A DNA stretch of 10,516 bases from Chryseobacterium gleum. Lineage in GTDB: Bacteria; Bacteroidota; Bacteroidia; Flavobacteriales_D; Sanyastnellaceae. Location of the stretch: positions 1 to 10,516 of the forward strand of contig CAMDFE010000033.1 of NCBI GenBank assembly GCA_945897395.1, read 5' to 3'. Under the pieces are notes generated by a model that worked only from the letters and a program-made list of their open reading frames with translations, was not told where the DNA came from and ran no database searches. Below are positions 1 through 6,475 of the stretch, in pieces. Both the position numbers and the translations under genes were made by a program. The number at the start of each line of letters is the position of its first letter. Positions within the stretch are counted from its first letter, which is position 1.

Positions 1-565
1 CGGCATTAATGCCAAGTCCCGCTTCGTGTGCAGCTTTCGCAGTTTCAATAAATGGCGCTACAGCTTTTTCTTTGTCAAGGGAATAGCCAACAGCGTAGCT
101 TTCGGTATACAATTCAATGCGATCTGTGCCGGTTTCAGCGGCTCTTTTCATGAGGGCGGGATTGGCTTCCATGAAAATACTTACACGCATGCCGTGTGAT
201 TTTAATTCTTTAACGATTTCCGATAAAAAATCGAAATGCGTTTCCAAATCCCAACCTGCGTTGGATGTTATAGCATCGGGCGCATCGGGAACCAATGTAA
301 CCTGATGCGGTTTTGATTGAATGACCAATTCCATAAAGTCAGAAGTGGGATACCCTTCCACATTGAATTCAGTTTTTACAACTTTTTTCAAAGCAGGCAC
401 ATCTGCGTAGCGAATATGACGCTCATCGGGTCTTGGATGAACCGTAATGCCATCGGCACCGAAGCGCTCAATGTTCTGAGCTGCCACAATGACATCGGGC
501 GTATTGCCTCCGCGAGCGTTGCGAATGGTGGCTATTTTATTAATGTTTACGCTAAGTGCGATCAT
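1..565 (-). CDS. pdxJ: Pyridoxine 5'-phosphate synthase, C-terminus cut by window edge
   Basis: PdxJ is a cytosolic TIM-barrel enzyme. It condenses 3-amino-2-oxopropyl phosphate with 1-deoxyxylulose 5-phosphate to pyridoxine 5'-phosphate, the last ring-forming step of DXP-dependent vitamin B6 synthesis. I translated 188 residues from the ATG at 565. The N-terminus reads MIALSVNINKIATIRNARGG, the family opening. It is followed by TVHPRPDERHIR (about 41-52, with His43 and the phosphate-binding Arg/His cluster), FNVEG (68-71, Glu70 matching the catalytic Glu of E. coli PdxJ), QVTLVPD (88-94) and VSIFMEANP (128-136). The fragment stops just before the expected conserved AGH segment that carries the second catalytic His. 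The family is about 235-245 residues, so roughly 50 are missing. It is divergent from the CBS gene across a 101-nt gap. No Shine-Dalgarno site is seen, and the start is set by homology. Identification is firm. Confidence 0.96.
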   Translation of the reverse strand, partial: MIALSVNINKIATIRNARGGNTPDVIVAAQNIERFGADGITVHPRPDERHIRYADVPALKKVVKTEFNVEGYPTSDFMELVIQSKPHQVTLVPDAPDAITSNAGWDLETHFDFLSEIVKELKSHGMRVSIFMEANPALMKRAAETGTDRIELYTESYAVGYSLDKEKAVAPFIETAKAAHEAGLGINA

Positions 566-617
566 ATATTTAAGATTGGTTGTGCAAAACTCGGCAATAT
601 TCGAACTCAAATTCACG

Positions 618-646
618 TTGTGGAACGAAAAATGAATGTACGTTTA
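618..646 (+). promoter_or_regulatory. Candidate Bacteroidota promoter for the CBS gene
   Basis: TTG at 618-620 is followed after 18 nt by TACGTTTA at 639-646, seven of eight matches to the -7 consensus TAnnTTTG. The spacing fits the known primary-sigma pattern of the phylum (TTG, 17-20 nt, TAnnTTTG). Transcription would start near 650, giving a leader of about 15 nt before the ATG at 667. This is inference from a motif only. The last base of the -7 element deviates. Confidence 0.45.
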
Positions 647-666
647 ATCGCTCGTCAAAACATGCT

Positions 667-1326
667 ATGAATAAAGCTCTGAATTTAATATCGAAAAGCC
701 TGCCCGCACTGAGTCGCGGTGATTCTGCTATGCACGTATTAAATTTAATGGATGAATTGCGTGTGAACGATTTACCTGTGGTTGAGAACGGATTGTTTAT
801 TGGCTTAGCCAATGAAAGTGATTTCTTAAATGCGGAAGTTTATCAGGGTGAAGTGCAGACTGAACTCGATTTGCTAAATGTTTCCGTTTTACCAGATTCA
901 CATGTTTTGGACGTGTTGAAGGTGGTCAGTGAAAATGATTTGACGGTAATTCCCGTTGTTGACGAAGGAAATAATTACCTCGGTAGTATCACCTCGGCTG
1001 ATTTGCTTGATCATTTAGCAGAAATACTGGGTGTCATGCGCGAAGGAGGAATTATTGTTTTGCAAGTATTCGAACGCGATCACAGCATTCAGCAGATTGC
1101 ACGCATCATTGAGGAGAACAACGCAAAGATTCTTAGCCTTTCGGTAGTCCCGGTTTCTGAAGGGAATTTGGAGATACACATTAAAATTGATTTGCCCGAT
1201 TTGAATCCTATTCTTCAAAGTTTAGAGCGTTTCAACTACAATGTTTTGAGTAAGTTTCAGGCTTCTCAGTACGACGATGAGTTAAAAGATCGTTACAACG
1301 AACTCATGCGTTACTTGAATATGTAG
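667..1326 (+). CDS. CBS-domain-pair protein with C-terminal ACT-like region
   Basis: This is a soluble protein of 219 residues with two CBS motifs forming a Bateman module. CBS1 covers about residues 8-50, ending in the strand-turn pattern DLPVVENGLFIGLANESDFL. CBS2 covers about 78-123, with TVIPVVDEGNNYLGSITSADLL. Such pairs usually bind adenine nucleotides and sense energy or second messengers, but no ligand can be read from the sequence. The remainder (about 128-205, from GGIIVLQVFERDHSIQQIARII onward) looks like an ACT-type regulatory fold, which would make this a purely regulatory protein with no enzyme domain. The reading frame is open upstream to a TTG at 580. I chose ATG 667 because conserved-looking sequence begins there, a promoter-like site ends at 646, and the extra 29 residues are low-quality sequence. 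It sits 38 nt before nadK, hinting at a role near NAD(P) or nucleotide metabolism, but this is inference. Confidence 0.85.
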   Translation: MNKALNLISKSLPALSRGDSAMHVLNLMDELRVNDLPVVENGLFIGLANESDFLNAEVYQGEVQTELDLLNVSVLPDSHVLDVLKVVSENDLTVIPVVDEGNNYLGSITSADLLDHLAEILGVMREGGIIVLQVFERDHSIQQIARIIEENNAKILSLSVVPVSEGNLEIHIKIDLPDLNPILQSLERFNYNVLSKFQASQYDDELKDRYNELMRYLNM

Positions 1327-1357
1327 CGTTTGCTGAAAAGCGCTACCTTTGTTTTTT
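1324..1357 (+). terminator. Possible weak intrinsic terminator at the CBS stop codon
   Basis: The TAG stop itself (1324-1326) opens an 8-bp stem. Positions 1324-1331 pair with 1338-1345 with one G-T wobble, around a 6-nt loop. The stem is followed by a T-rich run, TTTGTTTTTT at 1348-1357. Two C residues separate the stem from the run and the stem is only moderately GC-rich, so this would be leaky at best. The same bases contain a promoter-like -7 element for nadK, so the hairpin may be incidental. Confidence 0.35.
1344..1351 (+). promoter_or_regulatory. Promoter -7-like element ahead of nadK
   Basis: TACCTTTG matches the Bacteroidota -7 consensus TAnnTTTG at every fixed position and lies 13 nt before the nadK ATG. 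A TTG at the expected 17-20 nt upstream is missing; the nearest ones are about 11 and 26 nt away. Support therefore rests on one half of the promoter. If used, the leader would be only about 7-10 nt. Confidence 0.35.
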
Positions 1358-1364
1358 ACACGAT

Positions 1365-2240
1365 ATGTTAGTATACGTTTTTGGAAAAAAATTCGACGCC
1401 GACTTGGCTCCAGCAGTGCAACAATTTCTCGAGAAAATGGTGCGACGCGGAATTTCCATTTGCGTCTTCAAAGGATTTGAACGTTTTCTTGAATCACAAA
1501 TTCAAATTCCAGTACACACCACCTTCGAAGAAAATTCGGAATTTGAAAATGCAGTCGCGTTGTTCAGCTTTGGTGGCGATGGAACATTTCTAGATGCCGC
1601 ACGACTCGTAGGTTCTAAGCGTATTCCGCTGTTAGGAATCAATACAGGAAGACTTGGATTTCTCTCTCACGTGAGTGTATCAGAAGTAGACGAAGCGCTC
1701 GAACAGTTTGTAAATTCCGAATACACCATTGACCCGCGTTCCTTCATTCAAATTAAATCTGAACAATTCGATTTCGGTGATTTCCCCTATGCGTTGAATG
1801 AAATTACAATCAACAATGCTACGCGGAATGAAATGATTAAGATTAACGCTTCGGTAAACAAGGCTTTTTTAAGTAGTTACTGGGCAGATGGATTAATCGT
1901 TGCAACCCCTACGGGATCTACAGCATATTCGCTTTCGTGTGGCGGGCCTATAGTAACACCGAATTCGAATAATTTTATTATCACGCCAATTTCTGCCCAC
2001 AACCTTACGGCGCGTCCGCTTGTAATTGGAGACACCTCAACAGTGAAGTTGAAAGCGGATTGCAGGTCTGGACAAATACAAATTACATTGGACAGTTCGC
2101 AGTATGTCATGGACAGCGGTGTAGAAATTACGTTGTGCCGCGCGCCCTTCGAGTTGCAAATGATACTTTTGGAAGGAAGAAATTTCTTCCGAACAATTCG
2201 GAAGAAAATGGGTTGGGGACTTGACATTCGGATGGATTGA
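1365..2240 (+). CDS. nadK: NAD kinase (ATP/polyphosphate-dependent)
   Basis: NAD kinase phosphorylates the 2'-hydroxyl of the adenosine ribose of NAD+ to give NADP+. It is the only route to cellular NADP(H) and the enzyme is cytosolic. The 291-residue product carries the hallmark GGDGT at 70-74 (Asp72 binds metal/NAD), followed by LLGINTGRLGFLSHV. The Asn-Glu pair of the NAD site is at 145-146 within NEITINN, and the second signature, WADGLIVATPTGSTAYS, spans about 173-189. The C-terminus NFFRTIRKKMGWGLD matches the conserved tail seen in Bacteroidota homologues. Length is normal for the family. The start ATG is supported by the opening VYVFGKKF strand of the N-terminal Rossmann-like domain. 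It lies 38 nt after the CBS gene and 32 nt before the PorG-like gene, consistent with co-transcription. A striking inverted-repeat cluster lies in its last 70 bases (separate entry). Confidence 0.97.
   Translation: MLVYVFGKKFDADLAPAVQQFLEKMVRRGISICVFKGFERFLESQIQIPVHTTFEENSEFENAVALFSFGGDGTFLDAARLVGSKRIPLLGINTGRLGFLSHVSVSEVDEALEQFVNSEYTIDPRSFIQIKSEQFDFGDFPYALNEITINNATRNEMIKINASVNKAFLSSYWADGLIVATPTGSTAYSLSCGGPIVTPNSNNFIITPISAHNLTARPLVIGDTSTVKLKADCRSGQIQITLDSSQYVMDSGVEITLCRAPFELQMILLEGRNFFRTIRKKMGWGLDIRMD
2175..2207. repeat. Nested palindromes in the 3' end of nadK
   Basis: GGAAGAAATTTCTTCC at 2175-2190 is a perfect 16-bp palindrome. Its right half is reused in a second perfect inverted repeat: an 11-bp arm at 2183-2193, a 3-nt loop (CAA, 2194-2196) and an 11-bp arm at 2197-2207. 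In RNA the second would form a stable hairpin. No T-tract follows on the plus strand, so it is not a standard terminator. It lies 66 nt before the next gene start. The codons encode the conserved GRNFFRTIRKK tail, so part of the symmetry may come from the protein sequence. Confidence 0.7.
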
Positions 2241-2272
2241 CAATAATTAATTGAAAAAAGCATTGTGCAGGT

Positions 2273-3109
2273 ATGAATAACCGTTTACTTCTTTTGGTTT
2301 TATTTCTAGTTGGAAATGCCGTGGCAATGGGGCAGGGACTGAGCAAAGAGAAAAGCAAGGAACTTTCTATTTCGGCCGGAACGGCCTATTACATTGGTGA
2401 AATCAATCCTTCCAAGCATTTTGGAACCAAAGAAAAATTGGCCCTTGGAATTGCTATTCGAAATAATTTGAATAAGCGTTGGGCTATTCGAACAGGTCTA
2501 ACGTACGGAAATATTGAGGCTTTTGATTCAGACAGCAAAGATGCTTGGCAACAGAATAGAAATTTAAATTTTAGAAATCGTTTTTTTGAAGGAAGCGTCA
2601 TTGCCGAGCTGAACTTCTTCAATTATCAAATCAATTCAAAGCACAACATTTCTCCATATTTATTTCTTGGTGCTGCTGTTTTTCGAATGAATCCAGAGGG
2701 AATGTATAACGGTTATTGGCACCCCCTTCAACCCGCCGGAACTGAGGGGCAGGGAATGGCAGGTAAAGATGCGTTGTATAAAACAACGGGATTCACAATG
2801 CCAATGGGTGCAGGATTGAAATGTAACATTAAAGGGTTGCTTGGATTTTCTTTGGAATGGGGAATGCGCAAAACGTACACAGACTATTTCGACGATATTT
2901 CTGGAACGTATGTGAATCCGACCATGCTAACTGCCGCTCGCGGACAATTGGCTACCAATTTAGCCGATCAGAGCCTCGTTCAAGAGAATAACAATAACGC
3001 CTACATGCAACGCGGAGACCCAGGAAGAAAGGATCTTTACTTCTTTTGCATGGCCTCGTTAAATTTCAGAATAGACAAAAAAGGAAATAGCTGCGCAACC
3101 TGGCAGTAA
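2273..3109 (+). CDS. porG: PorG-like (DUF6089) outer-membrane beta-barrel, probable T9SS component
   Basis: The 278-residue product begins with a signal peptide (hydrophobic core at about 5-18, cleavage near 18-20). The rest alternates as expected for a small beta-barrel: LSISAGTAYYIGEINP near the mature start, LGIAIRNNLNKRWAIRTGLTYG, the RNRFFEGSVIAELNFFNY block, ISPYLFLGAAVFRM, a GWRF-like GFSLEWGMRKTYTDYFDDISGTYV block, and a late RGDPGRKDLYFF motif before the last strand. These blocks and the position before uppS-bamA-skp-skp fit the DUF6089/PorG family. In Porphyromonas gingivalis that family contributes an outer-membrane part of type IX secretion, associated with the PorK/PorN ring. The function here is by family and synteny. 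The protein is longer than the usual roughly 220-240 residues and ends in a short polar tail containing a Cys rather than an aromatic residue. The ATG is set by the signal peptide; no Shine-Dalgarno site is seen. Confidence 0.8.
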   Translation: MNNRLLLLVLFLVGNAVAMGQGLSKEKSKELSISAGTAYYIGEINPSKHFGTKEKLALGIAIRNNLNKRWAIRTGLTYGNIEAFDSDSKDAWQQNRNLNFRNRFFEGSVIAELNFFNYQINSKHNISPYLFLGAAVFRMNPEGMYNGYWHPLQPAGTEGQGMAGKDALYKTTGFTMPMGAGLKCNIKGLLGFSLEWGMRKTYTDYFDDISGTYVNPTMLTAARGQLATNLADQSLVQENNNNAYMQRGDPGRKDLYFFCMASLNFRIDKKGNSCATWQ

Positions 3110-3113
3110 TTGC

Positions 3114-3143
3114 TTGTCTAAACACGGGCTTTCCGTATCTTCG
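3114..3143 (+). promoter_or_regulatory. Candidate promoter for uppS, near-leaderless
   Basis: TTG at 3114-3116, 19 nt, then TATCTTCG at 3136-3143, seven of eight matches to TAnnTTTG. The spacing is within the phylum's range. The ATG of uppS is at 3151, so transcription initiating 4-7 nt after the -7 box would give a leader of only a few bases. It lies in the 41-nt gap after the PorG-like gene and could start an internal uppS-bamA-skp transcript. Confidence 0.5.
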
Positions 3144-3150
3144 CACCTCG

Positions 3151-3891
3151 ATGAAAAGTGCCTTCGAACAAATAGACTTAAGTAAGACTCCACGCCATGT
3201 TGCCGTAATTATGGATGGTAACGGACGTTGGGCTAAAAATCAAGGGAAAGATCGGATATTCGGACACTTTAACGGGGTTGAATCTGTTCGCGCCGCTATT
3301 AAGGCCGCACGCAAGGCGGAAGTTGAGTTTCTTACACTCTATGCCTTTTCAACAGAAAATTGGAATCGCCCTAAAGATGAAGTTGATGCCCTCATGGATT
3401 TACTCGTTACCACGATCATTAGCGAGTTAGCGGAACTTATGGAAAATGGTGTTCGATTATTGGCCATTGGTGATATTGAACAACTGCCTCTAAAATGTCG
3501 CGATGAGCTGAATGCCGCAATGGCAAAAACTGCGGAAAACAAAGATGTTACCTTGGTATTGGCTTTGAATTACAGCGCTCGTTGGGAAATAGTAAACGCG
3601 GTGAGATCAATTGTTGCACAACAAATCCCTGCTGAAGACGTTACGGCTGACGTGATTGCCCAAAACCTATCTACTGCTGAAATTCCTGACCCGGAATTGC
3701 TCATTCGCACGAGCGGAGAGCACCGCATAAGTAATTTCTTACTTTGGCAAATCGCTTATACAGAATTGCATTTTACCCCTATTATGTGGCCTGAATTCAG
3801 AGAAGAACATTTTTTCGAAGCGCTGGTGAGCTACCAAAGCAGAGAGCGTCGATTCGGCATGACTTCAGAGCAAACAGAACAAACGAAATAG
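3151..3891 (+). CDS. uppS: Isoprenyl transferase / undecaprenyl diphosphate synthase
   Basis: This cis-prenyltransferase adds isopentenyl diphosphate units to farnesyl diphosphate. It makes the C55 lipid carrier needed for peptidoglycan, O-antigen and other surface glycans, and acts at the inner face of the cytoplasmic membrane. The 246-residue sequence has all signature blocks: VAVIMDGNGRWA (17-28, with Asp22 as the Mg/diphosphate aspartate), GHFNGVESVR (38-47), YAFSTENWNRP (about 64-75), and RTSGEHRISNFLLWQ (186-200, with Arg186, Arg192 and Ser194 for diphosphate binding) followed by AYTELHF and a WPEF segment. Length is typical. The ATG is 7 nt after a promoter-like -7 box, and no Shine-Dalgarno site fits in between. 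The gene ends 5 nt before the bamA start, so the two are almost certainly translated from one message. The chain length cannot be read from sequence; C55 is inferred from the family. Confidence 0.96.
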   Translation: MKSAFEQIDLSKTPRHVAVIMDGNGRWAKNQGKDRIFGHFNGVESVRAAIKAARKAEVEFLTLYAFSTENWNRPKDEVDALMDLLVTTIISELAELMENGVRLLAIGDIEQLPLKCRDELNAAMAKTAENKDVTLVLALNYSARWEIVNAVRSIVAQQIPAEDVTADVIAQNLSTAEIPDPELLIRTSGEHRISNFLLWQIAYTELHFTPIMWPEFREEHFFEALVSYQSRERRFGMTSEQTEQTK

Positions 3892-3896
3892 AAAAG

Positions 3897-6467
3897 TTGA
3901 GAAAGACGCTGAAATACAATCTCCCAAATACCCGAGCAATGTTATTTGCTCTTTCGGTCATTGCGTCTTTGTTCTTCGCCCCAGCTCTTCAGGCTCAAGT
4001 TGAATTAGGCACTACCATTGACTACGCTGAACCGCGTAAAATGAAGGTTGCAGGAATAACTGTAATGGGCGCGGAATATACCGATGCACAGGCAATATTG
4101 CTTTTTTGTGGTTTGAAGGTGGGACAAGAGATAATGATTCCAGGAGACGAAATTGCTGATGCACTTCGTAAACTGTGGAAGAATCAGTTGTTCTCTGCAA
4201 TTGATATTCGTTTGGCAGAGGCTCGAGGAGATGATGTTTTCTTAGTTATTGTGGTGAAGGAACTTCCGAAACTAGGAGTGTTCAAGTTTGAAGGAATAAA
4301 AAAGGGCGACGCGGATAACATTCGCGAAAAAATGAAAATCCGTTCAGGAAATATCGTGAACGAAAACCTAAAAGCTACTGCAACCAATATTATCAAGGAT
4401 TTTTATGTGGAAAAAGGTTACTACAACGCCAAAGTAAATATCGTTGATAAACCGTATCCGAATTTGCCTAACGCCGTTGAATTAACCTTCGATATTGAGC
4501 GTGGAAATAGAATTAAGATTGAAGAAATTGAATGGGTAGGGGCAGATAAGATGTCTATAGCGACGTTGAATCGCTCCATGAAAAAAACGAAGAAGGCTGC
4601 TTTCTATCACGTATTCAAGTCATCTAAATTTTTAGAAGAAGAATATGAAGAAGATAAAGTAGCAGTAGTAGCCCGATATAATAAAGAAGGTTTCCGCAAT
4701 ATGAGAATTGTAAAAGATTCTATCTATGCTGTTGGACCCGAGCGTTTGAAGATTCGTATTACACTGGATGAAGGAAATAAATTTTATTTCAGAAACATCT
4801 CGTTCATTGGAAACACAAAATACAGAAGCAACTCGCTCGATTCAATTCTGAACATCAAGAAGGGAGATATTTACAACATGGAGGTGCTTCAAACCCGTTT
4901 GAACATGAATCAAACAGGACGCGATGTTGCTTCGTTGTACACCGATGATGGATATTTGAATTTTTACGCCTACCCAGTAGAGTCTCTGGTTCCGCCGGAT
5001 AGTATAGACATTGAAGTGCGCATGGGTGAAGGCCGTCAGTATCGCATAGGAGTTGTCAGCGTTTCTGGAAACTCGAAAACAAATGATCACGTTATTTATC
5101 GTGAAATTCGAACACGTCCGGGCGATTTATTCAATCGTTCAGATTTGATTCGTTCACAGCGTGAATTAGCAAACTTGAATTACTTCAGCCAGGAGGCGTT
5201 CGATATTCGCACGAATCCAAGAGCCGACGAAGGTCTAGTTGATCTGGAATATGTAGTGGAAGAAAAACCATCCGATCAAATTGAATTATCAGGTGGTTGG
5301 GGCGGTGGACGCGTTGTTGGATCACTAGGATTGAGCTTCAACAATTTTAGTATGCGTAACTTCTTTAAAAAGGATGCTTGGAGCCCTTTGCCAACGGGTG
5401 ACGGTCAGCGACTTTCCATTCGTGCAATGAGCAATGGTGCGTTTTTTCAATCGTATAATTTAAGTTTTACAGAACCTTGGTTAGGTGGAAAAAGACCGAA
5501 CTCTTTGTCTGTTTCGGCTTATCACAGTGTGCAATCAAACGGACAAAAAAAATACATTGGCGATGTACTTAATCCGATTCGTCAATCGTTGATTATTACT
5601 GGTGCATCTGTTTCTTTTGGCCAGCGTTGGCAGAAGCCTGATGACTGGTTCTTGTTCTTCGGTGGAATTTCCTACCAGCACTTCGATTTGAATAACTACG
5701 GGTCGTTCTTCTCTTTCAACAACGGTTATTCGAATAACCTTGCGGCTAATTTCACCATAGAAAGAAGTTCATTGTCTGAGACCATCTATCCAACGTGGGG
5801 TTCGAAAATTACATTTAGCTCGAAATGCACGTTGCCTTATACATTCTTGGGTGAAAATGTATTTGGAAAATCGTATGACTACCCAAGCATGACCGATCAG
5901 CAAAAAGTTGATTGGGTGGAATATTACAAATTGAAATTCACAGCCAATTGGTATACGTCGTTGAACAAGCACAAAACGAATAAGCTGGTCCTTCACACAC
6001 ATGCAGGTTTTGGATTCTTAGGAACTTACAACAAGAGCTTGGGACAATCGCCTTTCGAGCGTTTCTATATGGGTGGAGTTTATTTGAGCGGTTACCTTTT
6101 AGATGGACGTGAAATTGTGAATTTGCGTGGTTACGATGATTTGTCTTTAACTATGCCAAGTGATCGTGTTGGAGCTCCAGTAATTACGAAGTATGGTGCT
6201 GAATTGCGCTATCCTATTTCATTGAATCCTCAAGCAACAATTTTCGCCTTGGCTTTTGCTGAAGCAGGAAGAACGTGGGTAGATTTCTCGGATTACAATC
6301 CGTTCAATTTATACAAATCAGTAGGTGGCGGACTTCGAATCTTTTTGCCTATGTTTGGACTGTTAGGATTCGATTACGGATGGAGATTGAACGATGTGCC
6401 CAATGCACCCAACATGGCGCCAGGTCAGTTTCACTTCAGTATTGGTATGAACATGGGTGAACTTTAA
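3897..6467 (+). CDS. bamA: Outer-membrane protein assembly factor BamA (Omp85)
   Basis: BamA is the central insertase of the BAM complex and folds beta-barrel proteins into the outer membrane. The 856-residue product has a signal peptide (positive MRKTLKYNLPNTR, then a hydrophobic stretch ending ALQAQ near 34). Five POTRA-like repeats start at about 49, 122, 206, 294 and 381, each with a strand like VAGITVMG, GVFKFEGI, IEEIEWVG, RNISFIGN and IGVVSVSG. A C-terminal 16-strand barrel runs from about 461. The lid-loop motif appears as LRGYDD at 743-748, a variant of the VRGF signature. Chain ends are unusual: the last strand FHFSIGMNM is followed by GEL, not a terminal aromatic. The start is TTG at 3897. 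The first in-frame ATG (3939) would remove the positive n-region of the signal peptide, so TTG is preferred. It lies 5 nt after uppS and 8 nt before the first skp gene. Confidence 0.96.
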   Translation: MRKTLKYNLPNTRAMLFALSVIASLFFAPALQAQVELGTTIDYAEPRKMKVAGITVMGAEYTDAQAILLFCGLKVGQEIMIPGDEIADALRKLWKNQLFSAIDIRLAEARGDDVFLVIVVKELPKLGVFKFEGIKKGDADNIREKMKIRSGNIVNENLKATATNIIKDFYVEKGYYNAKVNIVDKPYPNLPNAVELTFDIERGNRIKIEEIEWVGADKMSIATLNRSMKKTKKAAFYHVFKSSKFLEEEYEEDKVAVVARYNKEGFRNMRIVKDSIYAVGPERLKIRITLDEGNKFYFRNISFIGNTKYRSNSLDSILNIKKGDIYNMEVLQTRLNMNQTGRDVASLYTDDGYLNFYAYPVESLVPPDSIDIEVRMGEGRQYRIGVVSVSGNSKTNDHVIYREIRTRPGDLFNRSDLIRSQRELANLNYFSQEAFDIRTNPRADEGLVDLEYVVEEKPSDQIELSGGWGGGRVVGSLGLSFNNFSMRNFFKKDAWSPLPTGDGQRLSIRAMSNGAFFQSYNLSFTEPWLGGKRPNSLSVSAYHSVQSNGQKKYIGDVLNPIRQSLIITGASVSFGQRWQKPDDWFLFFGGISYQHFDLNNYGSFFSFNNGYSNNLAANFTIERSSLSETIYPTWGSKITFSSKCTLPYTFLGENVFGKSYDYPSMTDQQKVDWVEYYKLKFTANWYTSLNKHKTNKLVLHTHAGFGFLGTYNKSLGQSPFERFYMGGVYLSGYLLDGREIVNLRGYDDLSLTMPSDRVGAPVITKYGAELRYPISLNPQATIFALAFAEAGRTWVDFSDYNPFNLYKSVGGGLRIFLPMFGLLGFDYGWRLNDVPNAPNMAPGQFHFSIGMNMGEL

Positions 6468-6475
6468 AAAAACGA

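Noticed and set aside
608..615. Minus-strand -7-like element for pdxJ (TGAATTTG)
   Set aside because: It has seven of eight -7 matches, but no TTG at the required upstream distance, so it was too weak to annotate.
580..666. Upstream extension of the CBS gene to a TTG at 580
   Set aside because: The added 29 residues are Asn/Ser/Cys/Arg-rich and look non-coding, and the stretch overlaps the promoter region between pdxJ and the CBS gene. ATG 667 fits the domain start better.
317..670. Plus-strand open frame of about 117 codons over the pdxJ region
   Set aside because: It is a shadow of the well-supported pdxJ reading frame on the minus strand, and the translated residues match no family pattern.
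2221..2249. E. coli-like promoter before the PorG gene (TTGACA then an AT-rich -10)
   Set aside because: The -10 candidate (TAATTA) is poor, and Bacteroidota primary sigma factors do not use this consensus; part of it is nadK coding sequence.
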